Shown here: positions 15,991-25,407 of the stretch, one piece after another | Position numbering within the stretch: the stretch's first letter is position 1 | Layout of the letters: each line of letters starts with the position of its first letter | Source of the DNA: Candidatus Rokuibacteriota bacterium | Lineage (GTDB): Bacteria > Methylomirabilota > Methylomirabilia > Rokubacteriales > CSP1-6 | Direction of reading: 5' to 3' | NCBI GenBank assembly: GCA_023249095.1 | Contig: JAHFDK010000024.1 | Location: 1 to 40,171 of the forward strand | Length of the DNA stretch: 40,171 nucleotides | Notes under the pieces: model-generated | Seen by the model: only the letters and a program-made list of their open reading frames with translations | What the model was told of the DNA's origin: nothing | Databases searched by the model: none | Position numbers and translations under genes: made by a program

Positions 15991-17022
15991 GTGGCCGAGC
16001 CTCGCCGCTATCAGCTCCAGAACGACGCCGCGAATCGCCTGATCGCCGACCTGCTCGACGCAGAGGCAGTGCCTGCCGAGCGCCGCGGCTATATCCAGCA
16101 TCTCCTCACGACTGTACTCAAGCTCCACGAGGACGGTGCCGGGACCGCGGACCTCAAGATCACCAACACGGCGATCAAGGAGCTCCGCTACGCTTACAAG
16201 GTCTTCGCCCCGTACACCCTGGTCCGCAAGGTGACGGTCTTCGGCTCGGCGCGCTCGGCCTCGAGTGAGGAAGCCATGGCCAGCGCGCGCCTCTTCGGCA
16301 AGCGGATGACCGAGGAGGGCTGGATGGTCGTCACCGGGGCCGGTGCCGGCATCATGGGCGCCGCGCAGGAGGGAGCGGGCGGCGAGAAGAGCTTCGGGCT
16401 GAACATCCGCCTGCCGTTCGAGCAGGAGGCCAATCCCTGGATCGCCTCGGATCCCAAGCTGATCACCTTCAAGTACTTCTTCACGCGCAAGCTCTTCCTG
16501 GTGAAGGAGGCGAGCGCGGTCGTGCTCTTCCCGGGCGGCTACGGGACGATGGACGAGACCTTCGAGCTCCTCACGCTGATGCAGACGGGCAAGTCGGCGA
16601 TCATTCCCGTCGTGCTGATCGAGGCCGGGCCCAAGCCCTTCTGGCGGATCTGGCACCGGTGGATCGCGGGCACGCTGGTGGAGCGCGGGCTCATCGATCC
16701 CGAGGACACCTCGCTCTTCCGGATCGTCGACACGCCCGACGAGGCGGTGGGCGAGATCACGAGCTTCTACCGCGTCTACCACTCATCGCGGATCGTCGGC
16801 GACGATCTGGTCTTCCGGCTCACGCACCCGCTCGAGCCGACGCAGCTCGCCGACCTTCAGGGCAAGTTCGGCGACATCCTCAAAGGGCCCGCGACGCAGG
16901 CGCCGGGCCCGGCGCCGCGGGAGCTGAACGAGTTCCCCGAGCTGCCGCGGCTCATCCTGCCGTTCGACCACCGCTCCTTCGGGCGGCTCCGCCAGCTCAT
17001 CGACTTCGTCAACCAGCTCTGA
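15991..17022 (+). CDS. LOG-family protein (lysine decarboxylase-like/cytokinin-activating fold)
   Basis: A 343-aa Rossmann-fold protein of the LOG family. The nucleotide-binding signature is PGGYGTMDE (181-189) with upstream VTVFGSARS (81-89) and VVTGAGAGIMGAAQEGA (about 113-129). Enzymes of the family release free nucleobase from nucleoside monophosphates (phosphoribohydrolase); the old name lysine decarboxylase is not supported. Extra N-terminal (about 70 aa, helical) and C-terminal (about 80 aa) extensions make it longer than plant-type LOGs, resembling the larger bacterial subgroup. The GTG at 15991 is preceded by a -10-like TATACT and has no ribosome-binding site. The nucleotide substrate is unknown. 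Confidence 0.88.
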   Translation: MAEPRRYQLQNDAANRLIADLLDAEAVPAERRGYIQHLLTTVLKLHEDGAGTADLKITNTAIKELRYAYKVFAPYTLVRKVTVFGSARSASSEEAMASARLFGKRMTEEGWMVVTGAGAGIMGAAQEGAGGEKSFGLNIRLPFEQEANPWIASDPKLITFKYFFTRKLFLVKEASAVVLFPGGYGTMDETFELLTLMQTGKSAIIPVVLIEAGPKPFWRIWHRWIAGTLVERGLIDPEDTSLFRIVDTPDEAVGEITSFYRVYHSSRIVGDDLVFRLTHPLEPTQLADLQGKFGDILKGPATQAPGPAPRELNEFPELPRLILPFDHRSFGRLRQLIDFVNQL

Positions 17023-17074
17023 GCCTTTCACGCCGCCCGGCCTGCGGTGTCATAGGGGCGGAGGGTGAGATCCC

Positions 17075-17788
17075 ATGCCAAGCACAGATCGGCCCGAGTC
17101 CGGATTCCTCGTCCTGGCGGATATTTCGGGGTTCACGGCGTTCGTGACCGCCACGGAGCTCGAGCACGGGGCGGAGGTTACGGGCGTGCTGCTGGCCGGA
17201 GTCATGGAGGCGCTCTCTCCGCCGCTGGAGATCCAGGAGCTGGAGGGCGACGCGGTGTTCGCGCTGGGCCCGGACGATGCCGAGGGGGCGGACCGGCGGC
17301 TCCTCGAGGCGTTCGGCCGCGCCTTCGCCGCCTTCGGCGAGCGGCGGCGCGAGATCTCACTGGACACGAGCTGCGCCTGCCGGGCCTGCCGGGGTGTGCT
17401 CGGGCTCAGCCTCAAGCTGATCGTCCATCACGGGAGTTTCTTGCGGCAGGTCGTGCGTGGTCGATCCCGCGTCGCCGGCCCGGACATCATCCTCGCGCAC
17501 CGGTTCCTCAAGAACGACGTCGAGCCCACGACGTACGTGCTGTTTACCGGCGCGGCGGTCGAGCGCTTCGGCATCGATCCGGTCGCGGCCGGCATGGCCC
17601 GCTACACGGGCACGTACGCGCATTTCGGTGAAGTGGACTGCTACGTCGTCTCGCTCGACCGCTTCGGGCGCCTCGGCGACGGCGGCAACGGCGAGGTACT
17701 ACTCGGGCTCCGGTCGCTCCTCAGTGACCTGGCACTCGGTGCAGACCCAGGTCCGCAGGACGACCTTCGTCCGGTCGTGGCGGCGTAG
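17075..17788 (+). CDS. DUF2652 protein with class III cyclase-like fold
   Basis: A 237-aa DUF2652 protein. The opening FLVLADISGFTAFVT resembles the first strand and metal-binding Asp of class III nucleotide cyclases, and EGDAVFAL (about 67-74) the second metal-Asp segment. A Cys-rich hairpin, CACRACRG (about 110-117), precedes LSLKLIVHHGSF, and GPDIILAHRFLKN matches the cyclase-like second half. Cyclase activity is not established for the family. The ATG has a clear Shine-Dalgarno (GGAGGG). The last 30 codons overlap the antisense zinc-ribbon gene, and the C-terminal tail past LGDGGNGEV looks atypical. Confidence 0.82.
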   Translation: MPSTDRPESGFLVLADISGFTAFVTATELEHGAEVTGVLLAGVMEALSPPLEIQELEGDAVFALGPDDAEGADRRLLEAFGRAFAAFGERRREISLDTSCACRACRGVLGLSLKLIVHHGSFLRQVVRGRSRVAGPDIILAHRFLKNDVEPTTYVLFTGAAVERFGIDPVAAGMARYTGTYAHFGEVDCYVVSLDRFGRLGDGGNGEVLLGLRSLLSDLALGADPGPQDDLRPVVAA

Positions 17789-17887
17789 GGTCCAGGGAAT
17801 CAGGGCGAGCCGCCCGCACTTCGGACAACGCTCGGGGCGCGCGTCGGGTGGAAGTGTCGACGGGAGCCACGGAATCTTCGCGGGCAT
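17699..17887 (-). CDS. Small zinc-ribbon protein, antisense to the end of the DUF2652 gene
   Basis: A 62-aa protein starting MPAKIPWLPSTLPP. It has two CxxC knuckles, CPKC (21-24) and CTEC (49-52), with beta-strand-like TWVCTECQVTEERPEPE at the end, which is the pattern of a zinc ribbon. The cysteine spacing and strand pattern would be unlikely for a chance antisense frame. The ATG at 17887 has no Shine-Dalgarno, but TATCAT lies 8 nt upstream, as at several other genes here. Its 3' 90 bp are convergent and antisense to the DUF2652 coding end. Divergent from nadE with a 49-bp gap. Function unknown. Confidence 0.6.
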   Translation of the reverse strand: MPAKIPWLPSTLPPDARPERCPKCGRLALIPWTLRRHDRTKVVLRTWVCTECQVTEERPEPE

Positions 17888-17895
17888 CGGATCGG

Positions 17896-17901
17896 ATGAT
17901 A
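17896..17901 (-). promoter_or_regulatory. -10 hexamer (TATCAT) for the zinc-ribbon gene
   Basis: On the minus strand TATCAT, one mismatch from TATAAT, ends 8 nt before the ATG at 17887. There is no ribosome-binding site and no convincing -35. Confidence 0.4.
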
Positions 17902-17922
17902 TCAGGTGGGCCCTCGCCCGGG

Positions 17923-17928
17923 TACAAT
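17923..17928 (+). promoter_or_regulatory. -10 hexamer (TACAAT) for nadE, apparently leaderless
   Basis: TACAAT, one mismatch from consensus, ends 8 nt before the nadE ATG at 17937. With the minus-strand TATCAT at 17896-17901 it makes a back-to-back promoter pair in a 49-bp gap. No ribosome-binding site is seen; the -35 is poor. Confidence 0.45.
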
Positions 17929-17936
17929 AGGGGCCC

Positions 17937-19661
17937 ATGAGACGGTTCCGCGTCGCCCTGGGCCAGATCAATCCCACGGTCGGCGACTTCGATCGCAACG
18001 TCCGCATGATCGTGGACGGGATCGAACGGGCGCGCGCGCTCGGCTGCTCGCTGGTGGCCTTCCCCGAGCTCGCGATCACCGGCTACCCGCCCGAGGACCT
18101 CCTCTTCAAGCCGGCCTTCATCGAGGCAAACCTTCGCGCGCTCGACGCGGTGACGCGCGCCTCGCGCGGGCTGTCGGTGGTGGTCGGCTTCGTCGACAAG
18201 AACGACGACATCTTCAACGCCGCCGCGGTGCTGCACGACGGGATCCGCGCGGGCGTGTACCACAAGCAGTACCTGCCGAACTACGGCGTTTTCGACGAGA
18301 ACCGCTACTTCCAAGCCGGGACCGAAGCGCCCGTCTTCGTGGCGGGCGATACGACCTTCGCGGTCAACGTGTGCGAGGACATCTGGTATCCGGCGGGGCC
18401 GACCACTGTGCAGGCGCTCGCCGGCGCCGAGCTGGTCGTCAACATCAACGGATCGCCGTACCACGCCGGCAAGGCCCGCTTCCGCGAGCAGATGGTGTCA
18501 ACGCGCGCGGTCGACGACCTCGTGTGCGTGGCCTACGTCAACATGGTGGGCGGTCAGGACGAGCTCGTGTTCGACGGTGCGAGCATGATCGTCAACGAGC
18601 ACGGCGAGTGCGTCGCGCGCGGGCAGATGTTCGAGGAGGATCTGGTCGTCGCCGACCTCGACCTCGAAGCCGTCTTCCGGGCCCGGCTCCACGATTCGCG
18701 GCGGCGCAAGGAGAAGCTCCGGGTGCGGGAGACAGCGACCCGGGTCTCGCTCCCGGCGCTTGCCGCGCCGGACGCGCCGGCGTTTCCGCCCCGCGCGGTG
18801 GCGACGCTCTCACCCGTCGAGGAGGTCTTCGGCGCGCTCGTCCTCGGGACGCGTGACTACGTGCGGAAGAACGGATTCAAGCGCGTGGTGATCGGGCTCT
18901 CGGGCGGGATCGACTCGTCACTGGTCGCCGCGGTCGCCGTCGAGGCGCTCGGCCGGGAGAACGTGGCGGGCGTCGGGATGCCGTCCGCCCACTCGTCGAC
19001 GGGAACGCGGCGCGATGCGCAGCGGCTGGCCAAGCACCTCGGCATCGAGTTCCTCACGATTCCGATCACGCCGCTCCTCAACACGTACAAGCGATCGCTG
19101 GCGAAGGCGTTCAAGGGGATGAAGGAGGACGTCACCGAGGAGAACATCCAGGCCCGCATCCGGGGCAACCTCCTCATGGCGCTGTCGAACAAGTTCGGCT
19201 GGCTCGTGCTCACGACGGGCAACAAGAGCGAGTACAGCGTCGGCTACACGACGCTCTACGGCGACATGGCGGGCGGCTTCGCCGTGATCAAGGACGTCCC
19301 GAAGATGCTCGTCTACGACGTCGCGCGCCACGTCAACGCGCGCGCCGGCCGGGCGATCATTCCCGAACCCGTCTTCACGCGGGCGCCGTCGGCCGAGCTG
19401 CGTCCCGATCAGACCGACCAGGATACGCTGCCACCCTACGCCGAGCTGGACCGGATCCTCGAGGGGTACGTGGAGGAGGACCGGGGCGTGAACGACCTCA
19501 TCGCCCGTGGGTTCCCGGCCGACACGGTGCGCCGCGTCGTCTCGATGGTGGACACGAACGAGTACAAGCGGCGCCAGGCCCCGATCGGCGTCAAGATCAC
19601 GCCCCGCGCCTTCGGGCGCGACTGGCGCCCGCCGATCGTCAACCGCTTCCGCGAGCGCTAG
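17937..19661 (+). CDS. nadE: Glutamine-dependent NAD+ synthetase
   Basis: A 574-aa two-domain enzyme making NAD+ from deamido-NAD+, ATP and glutamine. The N-terminal nitrilase-like glutaminase (1-270) shows the Glu-Lys-Cys triad as Glu44 (AFPELAITGYPPED), Lys110 (HKQYLPNYGVFDE) and Cys146 (VNVCEDIWYP). The synthetase domain has the PP-loop LSGGIDSS (321-328), then GVGMPSAHSS and the acceptor region LTTGNKSEYSVGYTTLYGDM. The length matches the bacterial glutamine-dependent class. ATG 17937 is used; an upstream frame would lack the conserved RVALGQINPTVGD beginning. It is likely monocistronic with its own promoter. Confidence 0.96.
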   Translation: MRRFRVALGQINPTVGDFDRNVRMIVDGIERARALGCSLVAFPELAITGYPPEDLLFKPAFIEANLRALDAVTRASRGLSVVVGFVDKNDDIFNAAAVLHDGIRAGVYHKQYLPNYGVFDENRYFQAGTEAPVFVAGDTTFAVNVCEDIWYPAGPTTVQALAGAELVVNINGSPYHAGKARFREQMVSTRAVDDLVCVAYVNMVGGQDELVFDGASMIVNEHGECVARGQMFEEDLVVADLDLEAVFRARLHDSRRRKEKLRVRETATRVSLPALAAPDAPAFPPRAVATLSPVEEVFGALVLGTRDYVRKNGFKRVVIGLSGGIDSSLVAAVAVEALGRENVAGVGMPSAHSSTGTRRDAQRLAKHLGIEFLTIPITPLLNTYKRSLAKAFKGMKEDVTEENIQARIRGNLLMALSNKFGWLVLTTGNKSEYSVGYTTLYGDMAGGFAVIKDVPKMLVYDVARHVNARAGRAIIPEPVFTRAPSAELRPDQTDQDTLPPYAELDRILEGYVEEDRGVNDLIARGFPADTVRRVVSMVDTNEYKRRQAPIGVKITPRAFGRDWRPPIVNRFRER

Positions 19662-19891
19662 TACTTCACGGAGCCGATCGTCGACCGCGGGCCTCCCAAC
19701 GTCCGGTTTTTATCCCCGGGCTGCGTAGCCCGGCTCGAAGCCTGTGCTCAGCGATTGCGAACTACTGCTCGGACAAGGTGTTTCGCGGCTTCCGCGATGA
19801 CTCACCGGCCGTGGTAGCTTGCGGCGAGGCGCTTGGTCCGCCCTGCTACGCGGTTCAAACGACTACTACTGTAGGTAGTAAGGCAGGCGAT
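19662..19891. other. Intergenic stretch with two hairpins between nadE and the accessory gene
   Basis: About 230 bp with no supported gene. It contains a perfect 7-bp hairpin CCGGGCT/AGCCCGG with a 4-nt loop (19716-19733), preceded rather than followed by a T-run, and a 6-bp hairpin TCGCGG/CCGCGA (19783-19797). Base composition drops across this stretch toward that of the island. Neither hairpin is a canonical terminator. Confidence 0.4.
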
Positions 19892-20099
19892 ATGGCCAAG
19901 CCAAAGCCGCACACGCTTGAATTCCTGCTTCAGCTCGACGTACTCAAAGGGTTGGTGCCGAAGATCGGCAGGGAGCAGTGGCAGACGTTGTACTCCAGTG
20001 CCGATGACGGTCCGCATCTTTTCGGAATGTGGTGCGCCCTCCTGGATGACGGTGCTGCTGCACGGGCCATAGGTCATGACAGCTGGGATCTCATGATCG

Positions 20100-20963
20100 G
20101 TGATGGCAAACCAAGCTTCGCGCAGAGTGCCCGAAGGCACAGAGGTCACTACCTACCATCGATTTGGGAGTCGTGTCGGTGTGAGACCCCTGGTCCTCTA
20201 CCGATCGTTCCACGGCGCGTTCCGCCAGTATGCAGAGATCGACGAGGAGTTTCGCCTCTACCACGACCTTGCAGAAGACAGGGCGCGCGGGCTCCTGTTG
20301 TCCTTCGACGCGTCAGGCCGAGAGATCGAGGTGGTACGGATCACATCAAATGAAGTGCGGGCTAGGCTCAAACACCTCCGGCAGTTTCAGGCAGGCACCG
20401 GACTCCACCTCGCCATCTTTCTCGACTCGATCAGATACTCTGAGATTCCCTTGGCCGACATACCCGCAAATGAGCGCGGGCAAGTTGAGACAGACGGCAT
20501 GGTCCGCTGGCGCCGAAACGTTGTTGAGTGTGACTTCAAGCCGGAGTACCAGACGTTCTCACGAGTGCTTTGCAAGGTGATTCTCGCGCCACCACCCCCA
20601 GGCAAGGCCGGCGTCTGGCCGTTCAAGGACGATGACGATCAGCGGGCGGTGGCGTTCATCATTGGGGTTGACGAAGAGGGCAACGAGATAGAACACAATT
20701 CAGACCCTGCGACCCTGTCCAACTACTTTGGGGCGAACCCTGGAGAGCCCCACTACCTCACGCCGGTATATTTCCGCCGTGAGGTCTTGGCAAAAGTACT
20801 TCGGGGAACCCGAACGATACCAAGTTTCGGATGGTCGGCTAAGTTGTCTGAGCCTCTGGGGCTGCCAGATCGACAACGACCTCGATTCGCATGTCGTGGT
20901 GTTCCTCGGCGACCTCGGACGCGACCTCCCGTACGACGAGCGACTGCACTGGCGGCAGTTTAA
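20100..20963 (+). CDS. Middle fragment of the broken accessory gene
   Basis: Open frame of 287 codons. Residues from about 12 (PEGTEVTTYHRFG) to about 233 (PVYFRREVLAK) belong to the broken gene, with blocks such as RQFQAGTGLHLAIFLDSIRY, IIGVDEEGNEIE and NYFGANPGEPHYLTP. The last 50 codons, which turn arginine-rich, are out of frame after the A-run at 20792-20795 and are not genuine. Confidence 0.5.
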   Translation: MMANQASRRVPEGTEVTTYHRFGSRVGVRPLVLYRSFHGAFRQYAEIDEEFRLYHDLAEDRARGLLLSFDASGREIEVVRITSNEVRARLKHLRQFQAGTGLHLAIFLDSIRYSEIPLADIPANERGQVETDGMVRWRRNVVECDFKPEYQTFSRVLCKVILAPPPPGKAGVWPFKDDDDQRAVAFIIGVDEEGNEIEHNSDPATLSNYFGANPGEPHYLTPVYFRREVLAKVLRGTRTIPSFGWSAKLSEPLGLPDRQRPRFACRGVPRRPRTRPPVRRATALAAV

Positions 20964-21168
20964 TGTCGCCCCAGAAGGCGGAGTGAGCGAGACGAGCTTC
21001 CGGCGGAGTTTCCTGGCTCAGTTTGCCGATGCCCAATCGCCCGACTTGACCTTTCGCCGCGCGTACCGCGACATCGCACGCGATTGGGAAGAGGCGCACG
21101 GATGGCCACTGTTCCTTTCCCCGTCAGCTGGTGATGCACATTTGCTCGATACCGTGCGGGTACCGTGA
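20728..21168 (+). CDS. Third fragment of the broken accessory gene
   Basis: Genuine coding begins around 20796 (KYFGEPERYQVSDGRLSCLS) and continues through VVVFLGDLGRDLPYDERLHW and RSFLAQFADAQSPDL to TVRVP. The first 20 or so codons are the out-of-frame end of the previous fragment. The stop at 21166-21168 overlaps the GTG that begins the last fragment. Confidence 0.5.
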   Translation: MGRTLESPTTSRRYISAVRSWQKYFGEPERYQVSDGRLSCLSLWGCQIDNDLDSHVVVFLGDLGRDLPYDERLHWRQFNVAPEGGVSETSFRRSFLAQFADAQSPDLTFRRAYRDIARDWEEAHGWPLFLSPSAGDAHLLDTVRVP

Positions 21169-21548
21169 CCAATTCCCAAGCTGAACTCGACGAGCAGATC
21201 GGCCATCTCACAAAGCTCCTCGTGGATTCGCTAAACGAGAAAGAACTGGCTGCGCGCTCTGGCCCTCTTGCGGAAGGCATCAAAGGGATCGGGAAACTGG
21301 CCGGGTTCCTCGAGGCAACACAGTTCCAGGAGCGGCAGTCAGTTGTTCAGTTGCTTCGAGATCTCCAGACCCTACGGTCCACCGGATCGGCGCACCGCAA
21401 GGGTTCGGGCTACGAGAGGATCATTGCCAAGCTCGGAGTCGACGCAACACGAAAGTCTGATGCGGTCCGGAGACTCTTGGAGGAAGCCACGGGGGCTCTT
21501 CACGCGCTGCGTCTTCACTACGTCGACCGGCGAGAAGGCGCTGACTAA
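21165..21548 (+). CDS. C-terminal fragment of the broken accessory gene, or a small coupled gene
   Basis: A 127-aa helical polypeptide (TNSQAELDEQIGHLTKLLVD, SLNEKELA, GIKGIGKLAGFLEA, LLRDLQTLRSTGSAHRKGSG). GTG 21165 overlaps the preceding TGA, so it could be translated alone by coupling. Joining it to the previous frame with one inserted base gives a natural continuation (RVPLTNSQ), which I think is the original state. The TAA stop abuts the hairpin at 21552. Confidence 0.55.
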   Translation: MTNSQAELDEQIGHLTKLLVDSLNEKELAARSGPLAEGIKGIGKLAGFLEATQFQERQSVVQLLRDLQTLRSTGSAHRKGSGYERIIAKLGVDATRKSDAVRRLLEEATGALHALRLHYVDRREGAD

Positions 21549-21551
21549 CAG

Positions 21552-21603
21552 CACGTTGACCGGACCGCTGGCTCGCATTCGCTCGCCGCGGCCGGTCAAC
21601 GTG
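21552..21603. repeat. Long hairpin (12-bp perfect arms) just after the accessory gene
   Basis: CACGTTGACCGG (21552-21563) pairs perfectly with CCGGTCAACGTG (21592-21603). The stem continues CCGC/GCGG after one bulged A (21564), then three more pairs after a bulged T, closing a 12-nt loop. There is no T-run after it, so it is not a classical terminator. The gene's stop lies in CTAAC immediately before it. The bulged A and GTT...AAC arms recall integron attC sites, but the GTTRRRY crossover core is absent on the far side. Confidence 0.65.
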
Positions 21604-21651
21604 AGCGCTCGCTGGATTCGTCGGGACCGACTGGGCTGGTGACCTAGCGTA

Positions 21652-22559
21652 TCACCGCACGCGCGTGTACTTCACGACGCGCCGCGGACGCCCCCACGCG
21701 CCGGGCCGGACGACGTAGAGATCGCCGCGCGAGTCGCCCCAGATGCCGTGGCACGAGCGAAAGCTCGGATCGCCCCACTGCGCCAGCCGCTCGCCCTCGA
21801 GGGTCAAGACGCTGACCAGCCCGCCGTTGTGCTCGGGAATGTAGACGATGTCGTCGGCGTCCACGAAGAAGGCCGCTGGTCCAATGAGCTTGGTGGACCA
21901 GACGTGGAGGAACTTGCCCGCCTGGTCGAACACCTGCACGCGGTCGTTCTCCCGGTCGCACACCAGGACGCGCCCCCGGGTGTCGATCCACACCCCGTGC
22001 GGCAGGCTGAACTGCCCCGGGCCCGTGCCCGGCTCGCCCCAGGAAAAGAGATAGGTGCCGTCGGCGGCGAACTTGTGCACCCGGGCGTTGCCGTAGCCGT
22101 CGGTCATGAACATCTCGCCGGACGGCGTCAGGGCGATGTCCGTCGGCAGGTTGAAGGGACCGCCGCCGTGCGTGACGTTCCGGTAGGCACTCGAGTTGAA
22201 ATCCATCGGGTCCACACCGGTGTCCGAGCGATGGCCTCGCGTGCCGATCGTCCGGAGCAGCGTTCCGTCGCTGGTATAGAGCAGCATCTGCCCGTGATCG
22301 CGATCCACGATCCAGAGGTTGTCGTGCTCGTCGGCGCGGATCGTGTGGGGAAAGGCGAAAAGCCCGGCACCCCAGGACGAGAGATAGTTTCCCTCGCGGT
22401 CGAAGACGACGATCGGGTGGTCGGGCGTGCGGTTGAAGCAGTAGACGCGATCACGCGAGTCGACCGTCACGGCCGCCGCGGGCATCGCCCACCCGGCCGG
22501 GAGCTTGGCCCAGTCGTCATCGACTTGGTAGGTGTACCGGCCGCTTCCGACAACGGTGT

Positions 22560-22563
<4 letters not shown>
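21652..22563 (-). CDS. NHL-repeat beta-propeller protein (peptidyl-glycine lyase-like)
   Basis: A 303-aa beta-propeller protein with about six NHL-type repeats, e.g. FAFPHTIRADEHDNLWIVDR, FNLPTDIALTPSGEMFMTDG, FSLPHGVWIDTRGRVLVCDR and IGPAAFFVDADDIVYIPEH. The arrangement resembles the lyase half of peptidylglycine alpha-amidating enzyme and many bacterial proteins annotated as such. No signal peptide is obvious. The ATG at 22563 overlaps the stop of the ABC exporter gene (ATGA), so it is the last gene of a four-gene leftward operon. A longer reading that runs on upstream is an artefact of the overlapping frame. Enzymatic activity is unproven; the propeller could be a binding module. Confidence 0.85.
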
Positions 22564-24305
<1,742 letters not shown>

Positions 24306-24324
24306 GGCGCCGCTCGCGCCGTCA

Positions 24325-25407
24325 TCACGCTTCGAAGAACTCGCGCACCGCCGCGATCACCCGATCGATCTCCGCGTCCTCGTGGCCGGCCGACATCGGC
24401 AGCGTGAGAATCTCCTCGACGAGCCGCTCCGTCCGCGCCAGCGGCGACGGCGAGAACCGCTCGATCGCGGGCTGCCGGTGGGTCGGGATCGGATAGTGGA
24501 TGCCGGTCTGGATCCCGCGCTCCTTCAGGAAGGCGGCCAGCGCCGCGCGCCGCGGCGTGCGCACCACGAAGAGGTGGTACACGTGGCGGGCCAGGGCGCG
24601 CTCGCCGGGCAGGACCAGCGACAGCCCGGCGAGCCCACGGGCGTAACGCTCCGCGAGAACGCGCCGGCGGCCGTTCATCGCGTCGAGCCGCCGCAGCAGC
24701 ACCCGCAGCGCCGCGGCCTGCAGCTCGTTGAAGCGCAGGTTGAAGCCGATCTCCGCGTGCACGTTCCGGTCGACTCGGCCGTGATCCCGCAGCCGGCGGC
24801 AACGGGCCACGACCTCGTCGTCACTGGTGAGGACGGCACCGCCGTCGCCCATGCCGGGCAGATTCTTCGACGGGTAGAAGGAGAAGACCGCGGCGCGGCC
24901 GAAGCTACCCACCCGTTGCCCGTTCCACTCGGCGCCTTGCGCCTGGGCACAGTCCTCGAGAAGCCAGAGGCCGAGGCGCGAGGCGAGGTCCTGGACGGCC
25001 GTCAGGTCCACCGGCTGGCCGTACAGGTGCACGGGCACGATCCCGACCGTCCGCGGCGTCGCCTTCGCTTCGGCGTCGGCCGGATCGAGGGTGTAGAACT
25101 CGTCCGCGTCCACGAACACGGGCGTCGCCTCCGCGAGGCAGATCGCCTCGACCGTGGGGAACGCCGTGTGCGAGGGCACCAGGATCTCGTCGCCGGCCTT
25201 CACGCCGAGCGCGCGCAACGTCAGCCAGAGCGCGGCGGTCGCCGAGCTGGTCAGCACGGCGTGCTTCACGCCGGTGGCGGCCGCCAGCTCGGCTTCGAGC
25301 TGCCGGCACTGCGGACCCAGGACGTACTGGCGCGAGTCGATCGCCGCCAGCACGGCTTGCTTGATCTCATCGTCGACCGGCGGGCGGGACAGCGGAATCG
25401 GCATCAT
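24325..25407 (-). CDS. DegT/DnrJ/EryC1/StrS-family aminotransferase
   Basis: A 360-aa PLP-dependent aminotransferase of the DegT/StrS sugar-aminotransferase family. The start MMPIPLSRPPVDDEIKQAVL is standard. PLP-site features are SSATAALWLTL (54-64), Asp152 in LLEDCAQAQGAEW, and the Schiff-base Lys181 in FSFYPSKNLPGMGDGG. The C-terminal substrate region includes GFNLRFNELQAAALRVLL and HYPIPTH. Such enzymes usually put an amino group on a nucleotide-sugar ketone for surface glycans or natural products. Two ATGs stand in tandem at 25407 and 25404; the first overlaps the flavin reductase stop. An adjacent MsbA-like exporter is compatible with a lipid- or glycan-linked product, but no glycosyltransferase is present. 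Confidence 0.92.
   Translation of the reverse strand: MMPIPLSRPPVDDEIKQAVLAAIDSRQYVLGPQCRQLEAELAAATGVKHAVLTSSATAALWLTLRALGVKAGDEILVPSHTAFPTVEAICLAEATPVFVDADEFYTLDPADAEAKATPRTVGIVPVHLYGQPVDLTAVQDLASRLGLWLLEDCAQAQGAEWNGQRVGSFGRAAVFSFYPSKNLPGMGDGGAVLTSDDEVVARCRRLRDHGRVDRNVHAEIGFNLRFNELQAAALRVLLRRLDAMNGRRRVLAERYARGLAGLSLVLPGERALARHVYHLFVVRTPRRAALAAFLKERGIQTGIHYPIPTHRQPAIERFSPSPLARTERLVEEILTLPMSAGHEDAEIDRVIAAVREFFEA

Larger units (their letters stand above)
19892..21548 (+). pseudogene. Long hypothetical gene broken by three single-base indels
   Basis: Reading across three frame changes recovers one continuous protein of about 550 aa. The start is ATG 19892 (MAKPKPHTLEFLLQLDVLKG) after an AAGGCAGG ribosome-binding site. 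The frame shifts near 20115-20135 (one surplus base), at the A-run 20792-20795 (one surplus A: LAK then YFGEPERYQV), and at 21165 (one missing base: VP then LTNSQAELDE). Each junction joins plausible neighbouring segments, ending with SLNEKELA and a helical tail. From memory the assembled protein resembles a family of uncharacterised 500-600-aa bacterial proteins, including EYLTPVYFRREVL-type and IDN...VFLGDLGRDLPY blocks; I cannot name a function. GC and codon use (ATA, AGA, TTG, CAA) differ from neighbours, suggesting transfer followed by decay, or sequencing errors. Confidence 0.7.

Noticed and set aside
19716..19733. Hairpin after nadE as an intrinsic terminator
   Set aside because: The T-run is on the wrong side of the 7-bp stem for either strand's classical terminator.
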